From Oceanobacillus profundus (GTDB lineage: Bacteria > Bacillota > Bacilli > Bacillales > Amphibacillaceae), in the NCBI RefSeq assembly GCF_003515705.1, contig NZ_QWEH01000015.1, positions 1 through 64,000 on the forward strand: DNA of 64,000 bases, in the 5' to 3' direction. Position numbers and translations under genes: made by a program. The notes below the pieces were generated by a model. It was not told the origin of the DNA. It worked only from the letters and a program-made list of their open reading frames with translations, and ran no database searches. Below are positions 42,815-54,275 of the stretch, one piece after another. Position 1 is the stretch's first letter, and every line of letters begins with the position of its first letter.

Positions 42815-43177
42815 ATGATCACAAAACCTGCCAAAAATGTTGTACGTAAAAAAAGACATGGTCGCGTTCGTAAAAACCTTTTCGGAACTGCTGAGCGTCC
42901 TCGTCTAAACGTATATCGTTCAAATAAAAATATTTATGCACAATTAATAGATGATATTACTGGTGTAACGGTTGCGAGTGCTTCAACAGCTGATAAAGAG
43001 CTTAACATTGGAGCTGGATCGAACGTTGACACTGCTAAGAAAGTCGGAGAAGCAATTGCTAAGCGTGCTCAGGATAAAGGTTACAAATCAGTCGTTTTTG
43101 ACCGTGGAGGATACCTGTATCATGGACGTGTAAAGGCATTAGCTGATGCTGCTAGAGAAGCAGGACTTGAATTTTAG
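42815..43177 (+). CDS. rplR: 50S ribosomal protein L18
   Basis: A 120-residue 5S rRNA-binding protein. It begins [19 protein letters not shown] and ends with the typical [19 protein letters not shown]. The ATG follows GAAAGGAGTG. Confidence 0.98.
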   Translation: MITKPAKNVVRKKRHGRVRKNLFGTAERPRLNVYRSNKNIYAQLIDDITGVTVASASTADKELNIGAGSNVDTAKKVGEAIAKRAQDKGYKSVVFDRGGYLYHGRVKALADAAREAGLEF

Positions 43178-43200
43178 TTGATAAGGAGGGGACCATTGGA

Positions 43201-43704
43201 ATGAGAATTAACATTGATCCGAACAAATTAGATCTTGAAGAACGCGTTGTGACGGTCAACCGTGTTGCTAAAGTTGTTAAAGGTGGACGTCGTTTCCGCT
43301 TTGCAGCACTTGTCGTTGTTGGTGACAAGAATGGCCATGTTGGTTTTGGTACTGGTAAAGCACAAGAAGTACCTGAAGCTATCAAAAAAGCTGTTGATGA
43401 TGCAAAGAAAAACTTAATTAAAGTACCAATCGTTGGAACAACAATTCCTCATGAAATTCATGGAAGATTTGGTTCTGGTAACGTACTAATGAAGCCAGCT
43501 ACAGAAGGTACTGGAGTTATCTCTGGTGGACCGGTTCGTGCTGTCTTAGAATTAGCTGGTGTCGGTGATATTTTAACTAAATCACTTGGTGCAAATACAC
43601 CAATTAATATGATTCGTGCAACATTAAATGGCTTAACAAACTTAAAAACAGCTGAGGACGTAGCAAAATTACGTGGAAAGTCTGTAGAAGAACTGTTAGG
43701 ATAA
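43201..43704 (+). CDS. rpsE: 30S ribosomal protein S5
   Basis: A 167-residue protein with an N-terminal dsRNA-binding-like domain (ending around [20 protein letters not shown]) and a C-terminal S5 domain. It is involved in decoding fidelity and mRNA helicase activity. The spectinomycin-site loop [17 protein letters not shown] looks wild type. The ATG follows AAGGAGGGG. Confidence 0.98.
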   Translation: MRINIDPNKLDLEERVVTVNRVAKVVKGGRRFRFAALVVVGDKNGHVGFGTGKAQEVPEAIKKAVDDAKKNLIKVPIVGTTIPHEIHGRFGSGNVLMKPATEGTGVISGGPVRAVLELAGVGDILTKSLGANTPINMIRATLNGLTNLKTAEDVAKLRGKSVEELLG

Positions 43705-43717
43705 GGAGGGAATCACT

Positions 43718-43900
43718 ATGTCTAAAAAATTAGAAATCACCCTCACACGCAGTGTCATTGGTGGAACTGCTGTACAAAGAAATACTGTTCAAGCATTGGG
43801 CTTGAAAAAGATTCGTCAATCCGTTGTACTTGAAGATACTCCAGCCGTACGTGGTATGGTAAACCGAGTGTCCCACTTGTTGACAGTGAAAGAAATTTAA
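43718..43900 (+). CDS. rpmD: 50S ribosomal protein L30
   Basis: A 60-residue L30, [16 protein letters not shown]...HLLTVKEI. The ATG follows AAGGAGGG, 13 bases after rpsE. This is the short bacterial form. Confidence 0.98.
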   Translation: MSKKLEITLTRSVIGGTAVQRNTVQALGLKKIRQSVVLEDTPAVRGMVNRVSHLLTVKEI

Positions 43901-43931
43901 TTTTACATTAGCGTAAAGAGGAGGTGCTCGC

Positions 43932-44372
43932 ATGAAACTTCATGAATTGAAGGCGGCAGAAGGAACTCGCAAAGAGAGAAACCGTGTTGGTCGTGGAACG
44001 GCTTCTGGAAACGGAAAAACATCAGGTCGTGGACACAAAGGTCAAAAAGCTCGTTCAGGCGGCGGTGTACGTCCAGGATTCGAAGGTGGACAAATGCCTT
44101 TGTTCCAACGTCTACCAAAACGTGGATTCACAAATATCAACCGTAAAGATTACTCAATCGTAAACTTAGATACATTAAATCGTTTTGAAGAAGGCACTGA
44201 AATCACACCAGAGCTATTACTTGAAGAAGGTGTCGTAAGTAAGCTGAATGCTGGTATTAAAATACTAGCAAGTGGCACTATCGAAAAGAAACTGACAGTA
44301 AAAGCTCACAAGTTCTCAGCTTCAGCTAAAGAAGCAATCGAGGCAGCGGGCGGTCAAACTGAGGTGATCTAA
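43932..44372 (+). CDS. rplO: 50S ribosomal protein L15
   Basis: A 146-residue late-assembly protein with a long basic, glycine-rich N-terminal tail ([20 protein letters not shown]). The ATG follows GAGGAGGTG. The stop TAA overlaps the secY ATG by one base, so translation is coupled. Confidence 0.98.
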   Translation: MKLHELKAAEGTRKERNRVGRGTASGNGKTSGRGHKGQKARSGGGVRPGFEGGQMPLFQRLPKRGFTNINRKDYSIVNLDTLNRFEEGTEITPELLLEEGVVSKLNAGIKILASGTIEKKLTVKAHKFSASAKEAIEAAGGQTEVI

Positions 44373-45664
44373 TGTTTCGTACAATCTCCAATTTTATGCG
44401 CGTAGCTGATATTAGACGGAAAATAATTTTCACATTATTAATGTTGATTGTCTTCCGTCTAGGCACTTTTATACCTGTTCCATTTACGGATAGAGCAGCT
44501 ATTGATTTTATGAACCAACAAAATGTATTTGGGTTTCTAAACACCTTTGGTGGTGGAGCCCTTCAAAATTTCTCCATTTTTGCAATGGGAATTATGCCAT
44601 ACATTACAGCATCCATCATCATGCAATTATTGCAAATGGATGTTGTGCCTAAGTTCACCGAGTGGAAAAAACAAGGTGAAATGGGACGTAAAAAGATCGC
44701 ACAGGTTACTCGCTATGGAACGATTGTGCTTGCATTTATTCAAGCAATTGCAATGTCAGTTGGATTTAATGCGATGGCTGGTGGTTTACTAATTGTAGAC
44801 CCTAACTTTATGAAGTTTCTTGTCATTGCAATCACACTGACTGGTGGAACAGCATTCTTAATGTGGGTTGGTGAGCAAATTACCGCAAATGGCGTCGGTA
44901 ACGGGATTTCGATCCTAATCTTCGCCGGAATCGTAGCAGCAGTACCAAATGGTGTAGGTCAACTATTCAGTCAGTATTTTGTTAATCCTGGCGATGAGTT
45001 GTTTATCAATATCATTATTGTACTATTAATTGCTTTGGTTGTTGTTGCAGTTACCGTTGGGGTTATATTTGTAAACCAAGCATTACGGAAAATACCAATC
45101 CAATATGCAAAAAAACTTGTTAATCGTTCTCCTGTTGGAGGGCAATCAACGCATTTGCCAATTAAAGTAAATGCTTCAGGGGTTATTCCTGTTATCTTTG
45201 CAATTGCATTTATGATGGCTCCAACAACGATTGCTGGTTTCTTTGAAGGCAATCAAGTAGCATCAACTATTATGTATCTATTTGATTATACGCAGCCAGT
45301 TGGTATGGTAGTATACGTAGCATTAATTATTGCTTTCACTTATTTCTATACCTTTGTTCAAGTAAACCCTGAACAGATGGCTGAAAACCTACAAAAACAA
45401 GGTGGGTATATCCCGGGGATTCGTCCGGGGAAAAATACAGAAACCTATCTAACACGTGTTTTGTATCGCTTAACATTTGTTGGAGCTATTTTCTTAGCAG
45501 CTGTTTCTGTGCTGCCTATTCTATTAGGTAGTCTTGCAAATCTGCCTACCGCAGTACAAATCGGTGGCACAAGCTTACTAATCGTTGTAGGGGTTGCATT
45601 ACAGACAATGAAGCAATTAGAAAGCCAGCTAGTGAAGCGTCACTACAAAGGATTTATTAAGTAA
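44372..45664 (+). CDS. secY: Preprotein translocase subunit SecY
   Basis: A 430-residue, ten-span membrane channel of the Sec translocon, partner of SecE encoded at 16625. It starts [18 protein letters not shown]. The cytoplasmic loop AKKLVNRSPVGGQSTHLPIK and C-terminal QLVKRHYKGFIK are conserved. The ATG overlaps the end of rplO, with GAGGTG in the rplO 3' end as ribosome binding site. adk follows 30 bases later, as in the Bacillus spc operon. Confidence 0.98.
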   Translation: MFRTISNFMRVADIRRKIIFTLLMLIVFRLGTFIPVPFTDRAAIDFMNQQNVFGFLNTFGGGALQNFSIFAMGIMPYITASIIMQLLQMDVVPKFTEWKKQGEMGRKKIAQVTRYGTIVLAFIQAIAMSVGFNAMAGGLLIVDPNFMKFLVIAITLTGGTAFLMWVGEQITANGVGNGISILIFAGIVAAVPNGVGQLFSQYFVNPGDELFINIIIVLLIALVVVAVTVGVIFVNQALRKIPIQYAKKLVNRSPVGGQSTHLPIKVNASGVIPVIFAIAFMMAPTTIAGFFEGNQVASTIMYLFDYTQPVGMVVYVALIIAFTYFYTFVQVNPEQMAENLQKQGGYIPGIRPGKNTETYLTRVLYRLTFVGAIFLAAVSVLPILLGSLANLPTAVQIGGTSLLIVVGVALQTMKQLESQLVKRHYKGFIK

Positions 45665-46342
<678 letters not shown>

Positions 46343-46525
46343 GTTATTTATGTAACTTTTAACACAGAATAGATGCAATTCTATTCTTGAAAAGTTATAA
46401 TATATGACGTAAGTAAACAGGGAATATACATGTATTACTTTATATAAACTGGCACAGGATGATAATAGTTATGCCCTGTCCTGTGGAACTTTTAAACTAA
46501 AGCCTAAGTGATGGTGATCGCTGTT

Positions 46526-46849
46526 GTGCAAAAAAATTCGGGTTCTCTGCTCGGTCAGATGGTTCGTATTAAGCAAGGACGTGAAGCAGGCCAATACGCA
46601 ATAATCATTGGAGTTTTAGATGATCAGTTTGTCCTGTTAGCTGATGGGGAGAAGCGTAAAACGAATAGACCAAAGAAGAAGAATCTGCATCACGTTGAGA
46701 TGGTGGATTATATTTCCCCAGAAGTCCAAAACAGCCTTCTAGAAACTGGTCGCGTCACAAATGGGAAATTGCGATTTGCCATAACCACATTTATAGGTAA
46801 AGTTGTGACTGATTTAAAGAAGGGAGATCTACACGATGGCGAAAGATGA
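46526..46849 (+). CDS. KOW-domain RNA-binding protein
   Basis: A 107-residue basic protein with a KOW/SH3-like fold (L14e-like), reading [20 protein letters not shown] and [19 protein letters not shown]. It corresponds to the small KOW protein found before infA in Bacilli (ybzG position in B. subtilis). GTG at 46526 is preferred because GGTGATC at 46513 acts as ribosome binding site; GTG at 46508 is also in frame. The end overlaps infA by 14 bases. A role in RNA or ribosome binding is inferred from the fold only. Confidence 0.85.
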   Translation: MQKNSGSLLGQMVRIKQGREAGQYAIIIGVLDDQFVLLADGEKRKTNRPKKKNLHHVEMVDYISPEVQNSLLETGRVTNGKLRFAITTFIGKVVTDLKKGDLHDGER

Positions 46850-47054
46850 TGTAATTGAAGTAGAAGGTACTGTAACGGAAACATTGCCAAACGCAATGTT
46901 TAATGTTGAGCTTGAAAATGGCCATACGGTCTTAGCGCATGTATCTGGTAAAATCCGTATGCACTTCATCCGTATCTTACCGGGTGATAAGGTAACGGTT
47001 GAACTTTCTCCGTATGATTTAACCAGAGGACGAATTACGTACCGTTATAAATAA
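46836..47054 (+). CDS. infA: Translation initiation factor IF-1
   Basis: A 72-residue OB-fold factor that blocks the A site during initiation. It begins [19 protein letters not shown] and ends [13 protein letters not shown]. The ATG lies inside the end of the KOW gene, with AAGAAGGGAG just upstream, so translation is coupled. Confidence 0.98.
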   Translation: MAKDDVIEVEGTVTETLPNAMFNVELENGHTVLAHVSGKIRMHFIRILPGDKVTVELSPYDLTRGRITYRYK

Positions 47055-47070
47055 ACGAGCTCCGATATAA

Positions 47071-47199
<129 letters not shown>

Positions 47200-47220
47200 C
47201 AGTAGGAGGTGCAAGTATAG

Positions 47221-47586
47221 ATGGCACGTATTGCAGGTATTGATATTCCACGTGATAAACGTGTAGTAATTTCATTAACGTACATTTATGGAATTGGAAA
47301 AGTTACCGCACAGAAAGTCCTCAAAGAAGCAGGCGTTTCTGAAGACACTCGTGTACGTGATTTAACAGAAGACGAGTTAGGAAGAATCCGTCAAACGATT
47401 GATGCATACACAACTGAAGGTGACCTTCGTCGTGAAGTTTCCCTTAACATCAAACGTCTAATCGAAATCGGCTCTTATAGAGGTTTACGTCACCGTCGTG
47501 GATTACCAGTTCGTGGACAGAAAACGAAAAACAACTCACGCACACGTAAAGGCCCGCGTAAGACAATGGCTAACAAGAAAAAGTAA
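47221..47586 (+). CDS. rpsM: 30S ribosomal protein S13
   Basis: A 121-residue protein of the 30S head contacting L5 and P-site tRNA. It begins [19 protein letters not shown] and has the basic C-terminal tail [15 protein letters not shown]. The ATG follows TAGGAGGTG. Confidence 0.98.
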   Translation: MARIAGIDIPRDKRVVISLTYIYGIGKVTAQKVLKEAGVSEDTRVRDLTEDELGRIRQTIDAYTTEGDLRREVSLNIKRLIEIGSYRGLRHRRGLPVRGQKTKNNSRTRKGPRKTMANKKK

Positions 47587-47607
47587 TGTAAGGAGGTAAG
47601 CTAATCA

Positions 47608-47997
<390 letters not shown>

Positions 47998-48013
47998 TTA
48001 TACCGTATAGAAT

Positions 48014-48042
48014 TTGTCACCCTGTCTATAATGGGTTATGAT
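48014..48042 (+). promoter_or_regulatory. Internal promoter before rpoA
   Basis: TTGTCA (48014-48019), a 17-bp spacer and TATGAT (48037-48042) lie in the rpsK-rpoA gap. A hairpin (GGTTAGAC/GTCTAGCC around 48146-48166) follows before the rpoA ribosome binding site. It would allow rpoA-rplQ expression apart from the long operon. Confidence 0.6.
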
Positions 48043-48198
48043 AGCTTAAAAATAAAGCAATAATCTAACAGCATCCGAGACAGAATCGTACGAAAGAAAT
48101 ACAGGTAGCGCAGAAACGCCAACTGCCTTAATTGAGGAATTTCGGTTAGACAATCAGTCTAGCCGGGGTTTCGACGTTTTAAAGGAGGGTTTTATTGA

Positions 48199-49143
48199 AT
48201 GATCGAAATTGAAAAGCCGAAGATTGAAACGCTTGAAATTAGCGAGGATGCTACATTTGGGAAATTTGTAGTGGAGCCGCTTGAACGTGGATATGGTGCC
48301 ACTCTTGGAAACTCCTTGCGTCGTATCTTATTATCCTCACTACCAGGTGCTGCTGTTACATCTGTTCAAATCGATGGAGCACTGCATGAGTTTTCAACGA
48401 TTGATGGTGTTGTTGAGGATGTAACAACAATAATTTTGAATCTAAAAAAACTCGCTCTAAAAATCTATTCTGATGAGACGAAGACATTGGAAATTGATGT
48501 TCAAGGTGAGGGGAAAGTTACAGCTGCTGATTTAACTTATGATAGTGATGTAGAAGTAATGAACCCTGATTTGCATATTGCTACGCTAAACAGCAAAGGC
48601 AGCTTGCATATGAAGCTAACTGCTGAGCGTGGACGTGGTTATCGCCAAGCTGATGATAATAAAAATGATGAGCAACCAATCGGGGTAATTCCGATTGATT
48701 CCATTTTTACACCAGTTTCACGTGTTACGTATCAAGTTGAAAACACACGTGTCGGCCAAGTAGCAAACTATGATAAATTAACATTGGATGTTTCGACTGA
48801 TGGAAGCATTCGTCCTGAAGAAGCTGTTTCTTTAGGCGCTAAAATTATTTCAGAACACCTTAATATCTTTGTAGGTTTAACAGATGAAGCGCAAAACGCT
48901 GAAATTATGGTGGAAAAAGAAGAAGATCAAAAAGAGAAAGTCATGGAAATGACAATCGAAGAACTTGATCTGTCTGTAAGATCTTACAATTGCCTAAAAC
49001 GTGCTGGTATTAATACTGTTCAGGAGCTTGCTAACAAGTCTGAAGAGGATATGATGAAAGTGCGTAATTTGGGCCGTAAATCTTTGGAAGAAGTAAAAGT
49101 TAAATTAGCGGACCTAGGTTTAGGTTTACGCAATGATGACTGA
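48199..49143 (+). CDS. rpoA: DNA-directed RNA polymerase subunit alpha
   Basis: A 314-residue subunit. The N-terminal domain (to about 230) dimerises and assembles beta and beta' ([20 protein letters not shown]). A flexible linker with EEDQKEKVM leads to the C-terminal domain (about 247-314), which binds UP elements and regulators ([20 protein letters not shown] and [11 protein letters not shown]). The ATG at 48199 follows AAAGGAGGG. Confidence 0.98.
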   Translation: MIEIEKPKIETLEISEDATFGKFVVEPLERGYGATLGNSLRRILLSSLPGAAVTSVQIDGALHEFSTIDGVVEDVTTIILNLKKLALKIYSDETKTLEIDVQGEGKVTAADLTYDSDVEVMNPDLHIATLNSKGSLHMKLTAERGRGYRQADDNKNDEQPIGVIPIDSIFTPVSRVTYQVENTRVGQVANYDKLTLDVSTDGSIRPEEAVSLGAKIISEHLNIFVGLTDEAQNAEIMVEKEEDQKEKVMEMTIEELDLSVRSYNCLKRAGINTVQELANKSEEDMMKVRNLGRKSLEEVKVKLADLGLGLRNDD

Positions 49144-49188
49144 TTTATACAGTCACCTTTAGAGTTTCAGAAAAGGGAGGGATAGTCC

Positions 49189-49542
49189 GTGGCTAGAAAG
49201 TTAGGACGTACAACAGACAATCGTATGGCGCTACTTCGTAACCTTGCATCTGATTTAATTATTCATGAGCGGATTGAAACAACAGAAGCAAAAGCGAAAG
49301 AGCTTAAATCGATCGTAGATAAAATGATTACACTTGGGAAACGCGGTGATCTTCACGCACGTCGTCAGGCTGCAGCGTTCTTATATAACAAAGAAGCTAA
49401 TGAAGAAAACAGTGTTCTTCAAAAACTTTTTGATGATGTTGCTGCTCGTTATGAAGACAGACAAGGTGGATACACACGTGTTCTTAAACTGGGTGAACGC
49501 CAAGGTGATGGAGCTAAAATGGCAATCATTGAATTGGTTTAA
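49189..49542 (+). CDS. rplQ: 50S ribosomal protein L17
   Basis: A 117-residue L17 at the tunnel exit, starting GTG at 49189 ([20 protein letters not shown]), with AAAAGGGAGGG. It is the last gene of the ribosomal protein cluster and is followed by a terminator and then repeats. Confidence 0.98.
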   Translation: MARKLGRTTDNRMALLRNLASDLIIHERIETTEAKAKELKSIVDKMITLGKRGDLHARRQAAAFLYNKEANEENSVLQKLFDDVAARYEDRQGGYTRVLKLGERQGDGAKMAIIELV

Positions 49543-49558
49543 TCAAGCAAAATGCGGC

Positions 49559-49606
49559 AAGGGCAGGACTCAATCTCTCTCGAGGTTAATCCAAGCCCTT
49601 TTTTTG
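49559..49606 (+). terminator. Terminator of the S10-spc-alpha cluster
   Basis: AAGGGC (49559-49564) pairs with GCCCTT (49595-49600), followed by TTTTT. The inner arms are imperfect, giving a long hairpin. It ends transcription after rplQ. Confidence 0.8.
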
Positions 49607-49612
49607 TAGAAT

Positions 49613-49737
49613 GAAAGGCGGAGGCGACTGTTCAGAAACGCACGCATAAGCAAGGCACCGAAAAGCGCATGGTTTTGGCGCTTGAAGTGTGAATTGCTTA
49701 TGACGGGAGTTTCTAGGAGCCATAGCTGGATCTAGAA
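49613..49737 (+). repeat. GCGGAGGCGACTG-type repeat, unit A
   Basis: The unit begins GGCGGAGGCGACTGTTCAG and contains CGCATAAGCAAGGCACCG, AGCGCATGGTTTTGGCGCT, ATTGCTTATGACGGGAGTT and TCTAGGAGCCATAGCTGGA. CATAAGC and GCTTATG are complementary and define a hairpin. I recall this pattern as a dispersed intergenic repeat in many Bacillaceae genomes. A related unit follows directly at 49746. Confidence 0.72.
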
Positions 49738-49745
49738 AGAAAAGT

Positions 49746-49856
49746 AAAGCGGGCTTGTTCGGAGACGCAGGACATAAGCAGGAGACCGCAGAGCGCATGG
49801 TCTGGGCGCTCGGAGTGTCTAATGCTTATGCTCCGTAGTCTCTAGCCCACGCGATA
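49746..49856 (+). repeat. GCGGAGGCGACTG-type repeat, unit B
   Basis: A diverged second unit in the same orientation. Blocks shared with unit A in the same order are GTTCGGAGACGCA, ACATAAGCAGGAGACCG, AGAGCGCATGGTCTGGGCGCT, AATGCTTATGCTCCGTAGT and CTCTAGCCC. CATAAGC/GCTTATG arms again pair. It stands between unit A and the ecfA1 leader. Confidence 0.7.
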
Positions 49857-49956
49857 CTAGACAGAGAATGCGCCAGGATACTGCACATTTTAAAGTAGAC
49901 AATACATAATTCAATACATAAAACCAGGGCTATAGCAAGGTAGAGGAGGATTTTAG

Positions 49957-50796
49957 ATGAGAAAAAAGATAATTGAGTTTAGAAATGTATCGTTTAGATA
50001 TGGAGATGAGGGGCCCTGGGTGTTAAAAAACTGCTCTTTTGAAATCTATGAAAATGAGTGGGTAGCAATTATCGGACACAATGGATCAGGGAAATCGACA
50101 ATAGCTAAGTTGTTAAACGGTTTGCTGTTTCCTCAAGAAGGAGAAATTATTATTGATGGCGAGGTAGTGAATGAGGAGTCCATCTGGAATATTCGTAAAG
50201 AAGTAGGAATGGTTTTTCAGAACCCAGACAACCAATTTGTTGGAGCGACCGTACAGGATGATGTTGCATTTGGAATGGAAAATCGCGGGGTTCCTCGTGA
50301 AGAAATGAAAAAGCGGATCATAGACACATTAGCAGCCGTTGGTATGCAGGACTATCGTTTAACAGAACCACATCGTCTGTCTGGTGGTCAGAAACAGCGG
50401 GTAGCGATTGCAAGTGTATTAGCAATTGCTCCAAAGGTTCTAATTCTAGATGAAGCAACCGCAATGCTTGACCCAAGCGGTCGTCAGGAGATCATGCAAA
50501 CTGTAGCAAGTATTCAAGGCCGGGAAAAGTTATCATTAATAACCATAACACATGACCTGCAAGAGGTTGCCCAGGCTGATCGAGTTATTGTTATGAATAG
50601 TGGTGAAATTTGGAAAGAGCAGACACCTAGAGAGGTATTTTCACAAAAAGAAGCTCTAAGAGAAATTGGACTGGATGTTCCGTTTGTCGCTATTCTAGCA
50701 GGTGAATTGAAACAAGCAGGAGTAGCTATTTCTACCGAGCCGTTAAATCATAAAGAACTGTTGGAGGACCTATGGACATTACATTCGAGAACGTAA
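49957..50796 (+). CDS. ecfA1: Energy-coupling factor transporter ATPase EcfA1
   Basis: A 279-residue ABC ATPase of the shared ECF module, which powers vitamin and metal uptake with exchangeable substrate-binding S components. Walker A is GHNGSGKST (about 40-48), the signature is LSGGQKQRV and Walker B is VLILDEAT. The ATG follows GAGGAGG. The end overlaps ecfA2 by 25 bases. No S component lies in the window, as expected for a group II (shared) module. Confidence 0.95.
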   Translation: MRKKIIEFRNVSFRYGDEGPWVLKNCSFEIYENEWVAIIGHNGSGKSTIAKLLNGLLFPQEGEIIIDGEVVNEESIWNIRKEVGMVFQNPDNQFVGATVQDDVAFGMENRGVPREEMKKRIIDTLAAVGMQDYRLTEPHRLSGGQKQRVAIASVLAIAPKVLILDEATAMLDPSGRQEIMQTVASIQGREKLSLITITHDLQEVAQADRVIVMNSGEIWKEQTPREVFSQKEALREIGLDVPFVAILAGELKQAGVAISTEPLNHKELLEDLWTLHSRT

Positions 50797-51641
50797 CCTA
50801 TATCTATCAACAAAACACACCCTTTGCACATAAAGCGATTGATGATCTGTCTTTTCAAATAAAATCGGGCTCATATGTTGCTATCATTGGTCACACTGGT
50901 TCTGGGAAATCAACATTAATTCAGCATCTCAACGGGCTTGCAATTCCAACAGAGGGTAAAGTATCCATTGGCAGCTATCACTTATCAAAGGAAGAGAAGC
51001 CAAAGGATATGAAAGAATTGCGCAGTAAGGTCGGCGTTGTATTCCAATATCCGGAGCATCAATTATTTGAAGAAACCGTTGCAAAAGATATTGCATTTGG
51101 CCCACAAAATTTTGGTGTATCAGAAGCAGAGATTCAAAATCGGATTAACGAAATTACCTCTGCAGTTGGACTTGATGAATCACTTCTAGAACGATCTCCC
51201 TTTGACCTCAGCGGTGGCCAAATGCGCCGCGTTGCGATTGCTGGAGTGCTCGCCGTGAAGCCTGATGTCCTTGTGCTTGATGAACCAACAGCAGGGCTTG
51301 ATCCAAGAGGTCAAAAAGAAATTATGGATATGTTTTATAAACTCCATCAGGATCAAGGCTTAACCACTATACTTGTGACGCACAGTATGGAGGATGCTTT
51401 AAAATATGCTGACCATGTACTGATTTTAAATAAAGGAACAAAGTATATGGAAGGTTCTCCTGAGGAAGTTTTCAGCCAAAAGGAAGCACTTCAGCGTGTA
51501 CAACTTGATGTCCCGGAAATAGTTCAATTCTTGGATGAATTCCAAGAGAGGTTTGGTACGTCAATTCCATTTAAAAAGCAATCGGTAAAAGAACTTGCAG
51601 AAGCGATTCAGCAGCAAATCAAGGGGGCTGAATCAACATGA
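50772..51641 (+). CDS. ecfA2: Energy-coupling factor transporter ATPase EcfA2
   Basis: A 289-residue ABC ATPase, pairing with EcfA1. Walker A is GHTGSGKST (about 38-46), the signature is LSGGQMRRV and Walker B is VLVLDEPT. The ATG at 50772 lies inside ecfA1, with TTGGAGGACC as ribosome binding site. It overlaps ecfT by four bases (ATGA), so translation of the three is coupled. Confidence 0.95.
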   Translation: MDITFENVTYIYQQNTPFAHKAIDDLSFQIKSGSYVAIIGHTGSGKSTLIQHLNGLAIPTEGKVSIGSYHLSKEEKPKDMKELRSKVGVVFQYPEHQLFEETVAKDIAFGPQNFGVSEAEIQNRINEITSAVGLDESLLERSPFDLSGGQMRRVAIAGVLAVKPDVLVLDEPTAGLDPRGQKEIMDMFYKLHQDQGLTTILVTHSMEDALKYADHVLILNKGTKYMEGSPEEVFSQKEALQRVQLDVPEIVQFLDEFQERFGTSIPFKKQSVKELAEAIQQQIKGAEST

Positions 51642-52441
51642 ATAACACCTTAATTATTGGACAATATGTGCCAGGGGATTCAATCGTACACAGACTTGAT
51701 CCGAGAACAAAGATAACCATCATTTTCTTTTTTGTCTTTATCGTATTTTTTGCAAATAATGTAGCGGGATATAGCTTGCTAACCGTCTTTGCCCTAACGT
51801 GTATGCTTACCTCAAAGGTGCCAATACGGTTTATTATAAAAGGCCTAACACCGGTTTGGTTTTTAATTGTGTTTACCTTTATTTTGCACTTATTTGTTAC
51901 GAAGGAAGGAACAGTCATACTCGACTTCTGGATTTTTGAATTTTATTCTGGTGGCGTGGTTCAAGGGTTTGCGATTTCAATTCGGTTCTTCTTGCTTATT
52001 CTTGTTACATCGTTATTAACACTCACAACGACACCGATTGAAATAACCGACGCTATTGAGGATATGCTGCACCCATTGAAACGATTTAAGTTTCCTGTTC
52101 ATGAATTAGCATTAATGATGTCTATTTCCTTACGATTTATTCCAACGTTGATGCAAGAGACAGACAAGATTTCCAAGGCACAGGCATCTCGTGGCGTTGA
52201 TTTCCGCACAGGGCCGATTAGAGAACGAATTAAAGCGATTGTCCCACTCCTTGTGCCGCTTTTTGTTAGTGCATTTAAGCGAGCAGAAGAGCTGGCAATG
52301 GCTATGGAAGCTCGTGGATATCAAGGTGGGGAAGGTCGAAGCAAGCTTCGGGAACTAAAAATTGAAAAACGTGATATTTTTGTTCTTATTTTATTTATTC
52401 TCGTAGTGGCGGGTTTAATCCTCGCACGTATGTATGGGTAA
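51638..52441 (+). CDS. ecfT: Energy-coupling factor transmembrane protein EcfT
   Basis: A 267-residue scaffold membrane protein that couples the ATPases to S components. About five hydrophobic segments are visible. The two cytoplasmic coupling-helix motifs are [10 protein letters not shown] (near residue 185) and EARGYQGG (near residue 225). The start ATGA overlaps ecfA2. truA follows 17 bases later, the usual Bacillus order. Confidence 0.95.
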   Translation: MNNTLIIGQYVPGDSIVHRLDPRTKITIIFFFVFIVFFANNVAGYSLLTVFALTCMLTSKVPIRFIIKGLTPVWFLIVFTFILHLFVTKEGTVILDFWIFEFYSGGVVQGFAISIRFFLLILVTSLLTLTTTPIEITDAIEDMLHPLKRFKFPVHELALMMSISLRFIPTLMQETDKISKAQASRGVDFRTGPIRERIKAIVPLLVPLFVSAFKRAEELAMAMEARGYQGGEGRSKLRELKIEKRDIFVLILFILVVAGLILARMYG

Positions 52442-52458
52442 GGAAAGGCTGGAAGGCG

Positions 52459-53205
52459 ATGCCAAGGTTAAAATGTAAGATTAAATATGATGGCTCCCGA
52501 TTTTCAGGGTTTCAGAGACAACCCCAAAATCGGACCATACAGGGGTCTATTGAGGGCGTTTTGAAAAAGATGCATAAAGGGTTGGAAATCCATCTGCAAG
52601 CGTCAGGACGCACTGATACGGGTGTACATGCCATTGGTCAGGTAATTCACTTTGATTCACCATACACCATACCAGAGGAAAACTGGAAACGAGCTATGAA
52701 TACACTGCTCCCCGATGATATATACATCGATGAGGTGGAAGAGGTCTCTGAAGACTTTCACGCAAGATATAGTGCAAAGGAGAAGGAGTATCACTACTTC
52801 GTTTGGAATGCAGAAGAACCGAATGTTTTTAAACGAAATTATTCCTACAATTTTCCGTATGCATTAGACATGGAAAAAATGCAGGAAGGCTGTACCTACT
52901 TAATGGGCACGCATGATTTCACAACCTTCTCATCAGCAAAATCGACAGCAAAGGGCAGTAAAATTCGTACACTTTACCAGGCTTCATGTCAAAAAAATGG
53001 TGATGAGATCGAGTTTGTTTTCAAAGGGAGCGGTTTCCTGTATAACATGGTACGCATTATGGTTAGTGTGTTATTAGATATTGGACAAGGAAAGCGAGAA
53101 CCTAGCGATATTATTGTTTTACTAGAGAAAAAGAACCGTCAGCTAGTAGGAAAGACAATATCCCCACAAGGGCTCTATTTGTGGAATGTAACCTATGAAA
53201 AATAA
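52459..53205 (+). CDS. truA: tRNA pseudouridine(38-40) synthase TruA
   Basis: A 248-residue pseudouridine synthase modifying U38-U40 in the anticodon arm. The catalytic Asp53 lies in ASGRTDTGVHA. The ATG follows AAGGCTGGAAGGCG. It is the last gene of the ecf-truA unit before the rplM promoter. Confidence 0.96.
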   Translation: MPRLKCKIKYDGSRFSGFQRQPQNRTIQGSIEGVLKKMHKGLEIHLQASGRTDTGVHAIGQVIHFDSPYTIPEENWKRAMNTLLPDDIYIDEVEEVSEDFHARYSAKEKEYHYFVWNAEEPNVFKRNYSYNFPYALDMEKMQEGCTYLMGTHDFTTFSSAKSTAKGSKIRTLYQASCQKNGDEIEFVFKGSGFLYNMVRIMVSVLLDIGQGKREPSDIIVLLEKKNRQLVGKTISPQGLYLWNVTYEK

Positions 53206-53250
53206 TATGTTGATTATCGTTTCTTTTTGCAAAATAAATTGCAAGTTAAC

Positions 53251-53280
53251 TTGACAAATCTGTGTGATTTGGTATATTAT
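53251..53280 (+). promoter_or_regulatory. rplM promoter and leader
   Basis: TTGACA (53251-53256) with TATATT at 53273-53278 (16-bp spacer) or TATTAT at 53275-53280. A 120-nt leader with ACCATGATTAGCCCCGG follows. Its position matches the L13 leader known upstream of rplM in Bacilli, but I cannot confirm the fold. Confidence 0.65.
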
Positions 53281-53400
53281 GATTTATGGCATTTTATTTC
53301 TAAACCATGATTAGCCCCGGAATCTAATTATGTTAAGAATATAAAAATCGAATTAAAATTAAATCAAATAAAATGATTAAATATATGGAGGGAACTTATC

Positions 53401-53838
53401 ATGCGCACAACTTTCATGGCGAATGAATCTAATATTGAACGCAAATGGCTCGTTGTGGATGCGGAAGGCCAACGTCTTGGTCGTCTGTCAAGTGAAGTTG
53501 CTGCAATCCTTCGCGGAAAGCATAAACCAACTTACACACCACATGCAGATACTGGTGACAATGTTATCATTATCAATGCAGAGAAAATCGAATTAACTGG
53601 AAACAAAATCAATGACAAAATGTACTACCGTCACTCAAACCACCCAGGTGGATTAAAAGAGCGCAACGCTGACGAAATGCGTACAAAATACCCTGAGCAA
53701 ATGCTAGAGCTTGCTATCAAAGGGATGTTACCAAAAGGGCCATTAGGTCGTAAAATGGCTAAAAAATTGCACGTATTCAAAGGTGCAGAGCATAATCATC
53801 AAGCACAAAAACCAGAAGTTTATGAGCTTCGTGGGTAA
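53401..53838 (+). CDS. rplM: 50S ribosomal protein L13
   Basis: A 145-residue early-assembly protein. It begins [20 protein letters not shown] as in Bacillus, and contains [20 protein letters not shown] and [17 protein letters not shown]. The ATG at 53401 follows ATGGAGGGAAC. It is co-transcribed with rpsI, 20 bases downstream. Confidence 0.98.
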   Translation: MRTTFMANESNIERKWLVVDAEGQRLGRLSSEVAAILRGKHKPTYTPHADTGDNVIIINAEKIELTGNKINDKMYYRHSNHPGGLKERNADEMRTKYPEQMLELAIKGMLPKGPLGRKMAKKLHVFKGAEHNHQAQKPEVYELRG

Positions 53839-53858
53839 TTAAAAGGGAGGTAAAACAA

Positions 53859-54251
53859 TTGGCACAAGTACAATACTATGGAACAGGTCGTCGTAAAAAA
53901 TCAACTGCCCGTGTACGTTTAGTACCAGGTACAGGTAATGTTACAATCAATGGTCGTGATGCAAAAGACTATTTCCCATATGAAACACAACTTTTGATTC
54001 TTAACCAGCCATTGGCTGCAACAGAAACTCAAGGAACATATGACGTTTTAGTAAACGTTCATGGTGGAGGATTCACTGGTCAAGCTGGTGCTATCCGTCA
54101 TGGTATCGCTCGCGCACTATTAGAAGCAGATCCAGAATACCGTTCAACTCTAAAACGCGAAGGTTACCTAACTCGTGACGCTCGTATGAAAGAACGTAAG
54201 AAATACGGTCTTAAAGGCGCACGTCGTGCACCTCAGTTCTCAAAACGTTAA
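53859..54251 (+). CDS. rpsI: 30S ribosomal protein S9
   Basis: A 130-residue S9, whose C-terminal tail reaches P-site tRNA. The start is TTG at 53859 ([15 protein letters not shown]), with AAAGGGAGG. The end APQFSKR is complete. The last 31 bases include a 27-base segment (54221-54247) that recurs at 57541-57567, consistent with the gene end serving as an attachment site for an integrative element. Confidence 0.98.
   Translation: MAQVQYYGTGRRKKSTARVRLVPGTGNVTINGRDAKDYFPYETQLLILNQPLAATETQGTYDVLVNVHGGGFTGQAGAIRHGIARALLEADPEYRSTLKREGYLTRDARMKERKKYGLKGARRAPQFSKR
54221..54247 (+). repeat. Putative attachment site within the rpsI 3' end (left end)
   Basis: These 27 bases cover the last codons of rpsI. 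24 of 27 match 57541-57567 in the same orientation, with shared blocks GTGCACCT and AGTTCTCAAAA. A truncated tyrosine recombinase pointing toward this end starts 106 bases downstream. The rpsI 3' end is a known integration site of some ICEs in other Firmicutes. Confidence 0.7.
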
Positions 54252-54275
54252 TAAACCTTATATACCAAGGGTTTT

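Noticed and set aside
46364-46401. Possible promoter before the KOW gene (TATAAT at 46396-46401)
   Set aside because: No acceptable -35 element at 16-18 bp; it overlaps a small GAATAG/CTATTC inverted repeat, so I do not call it.
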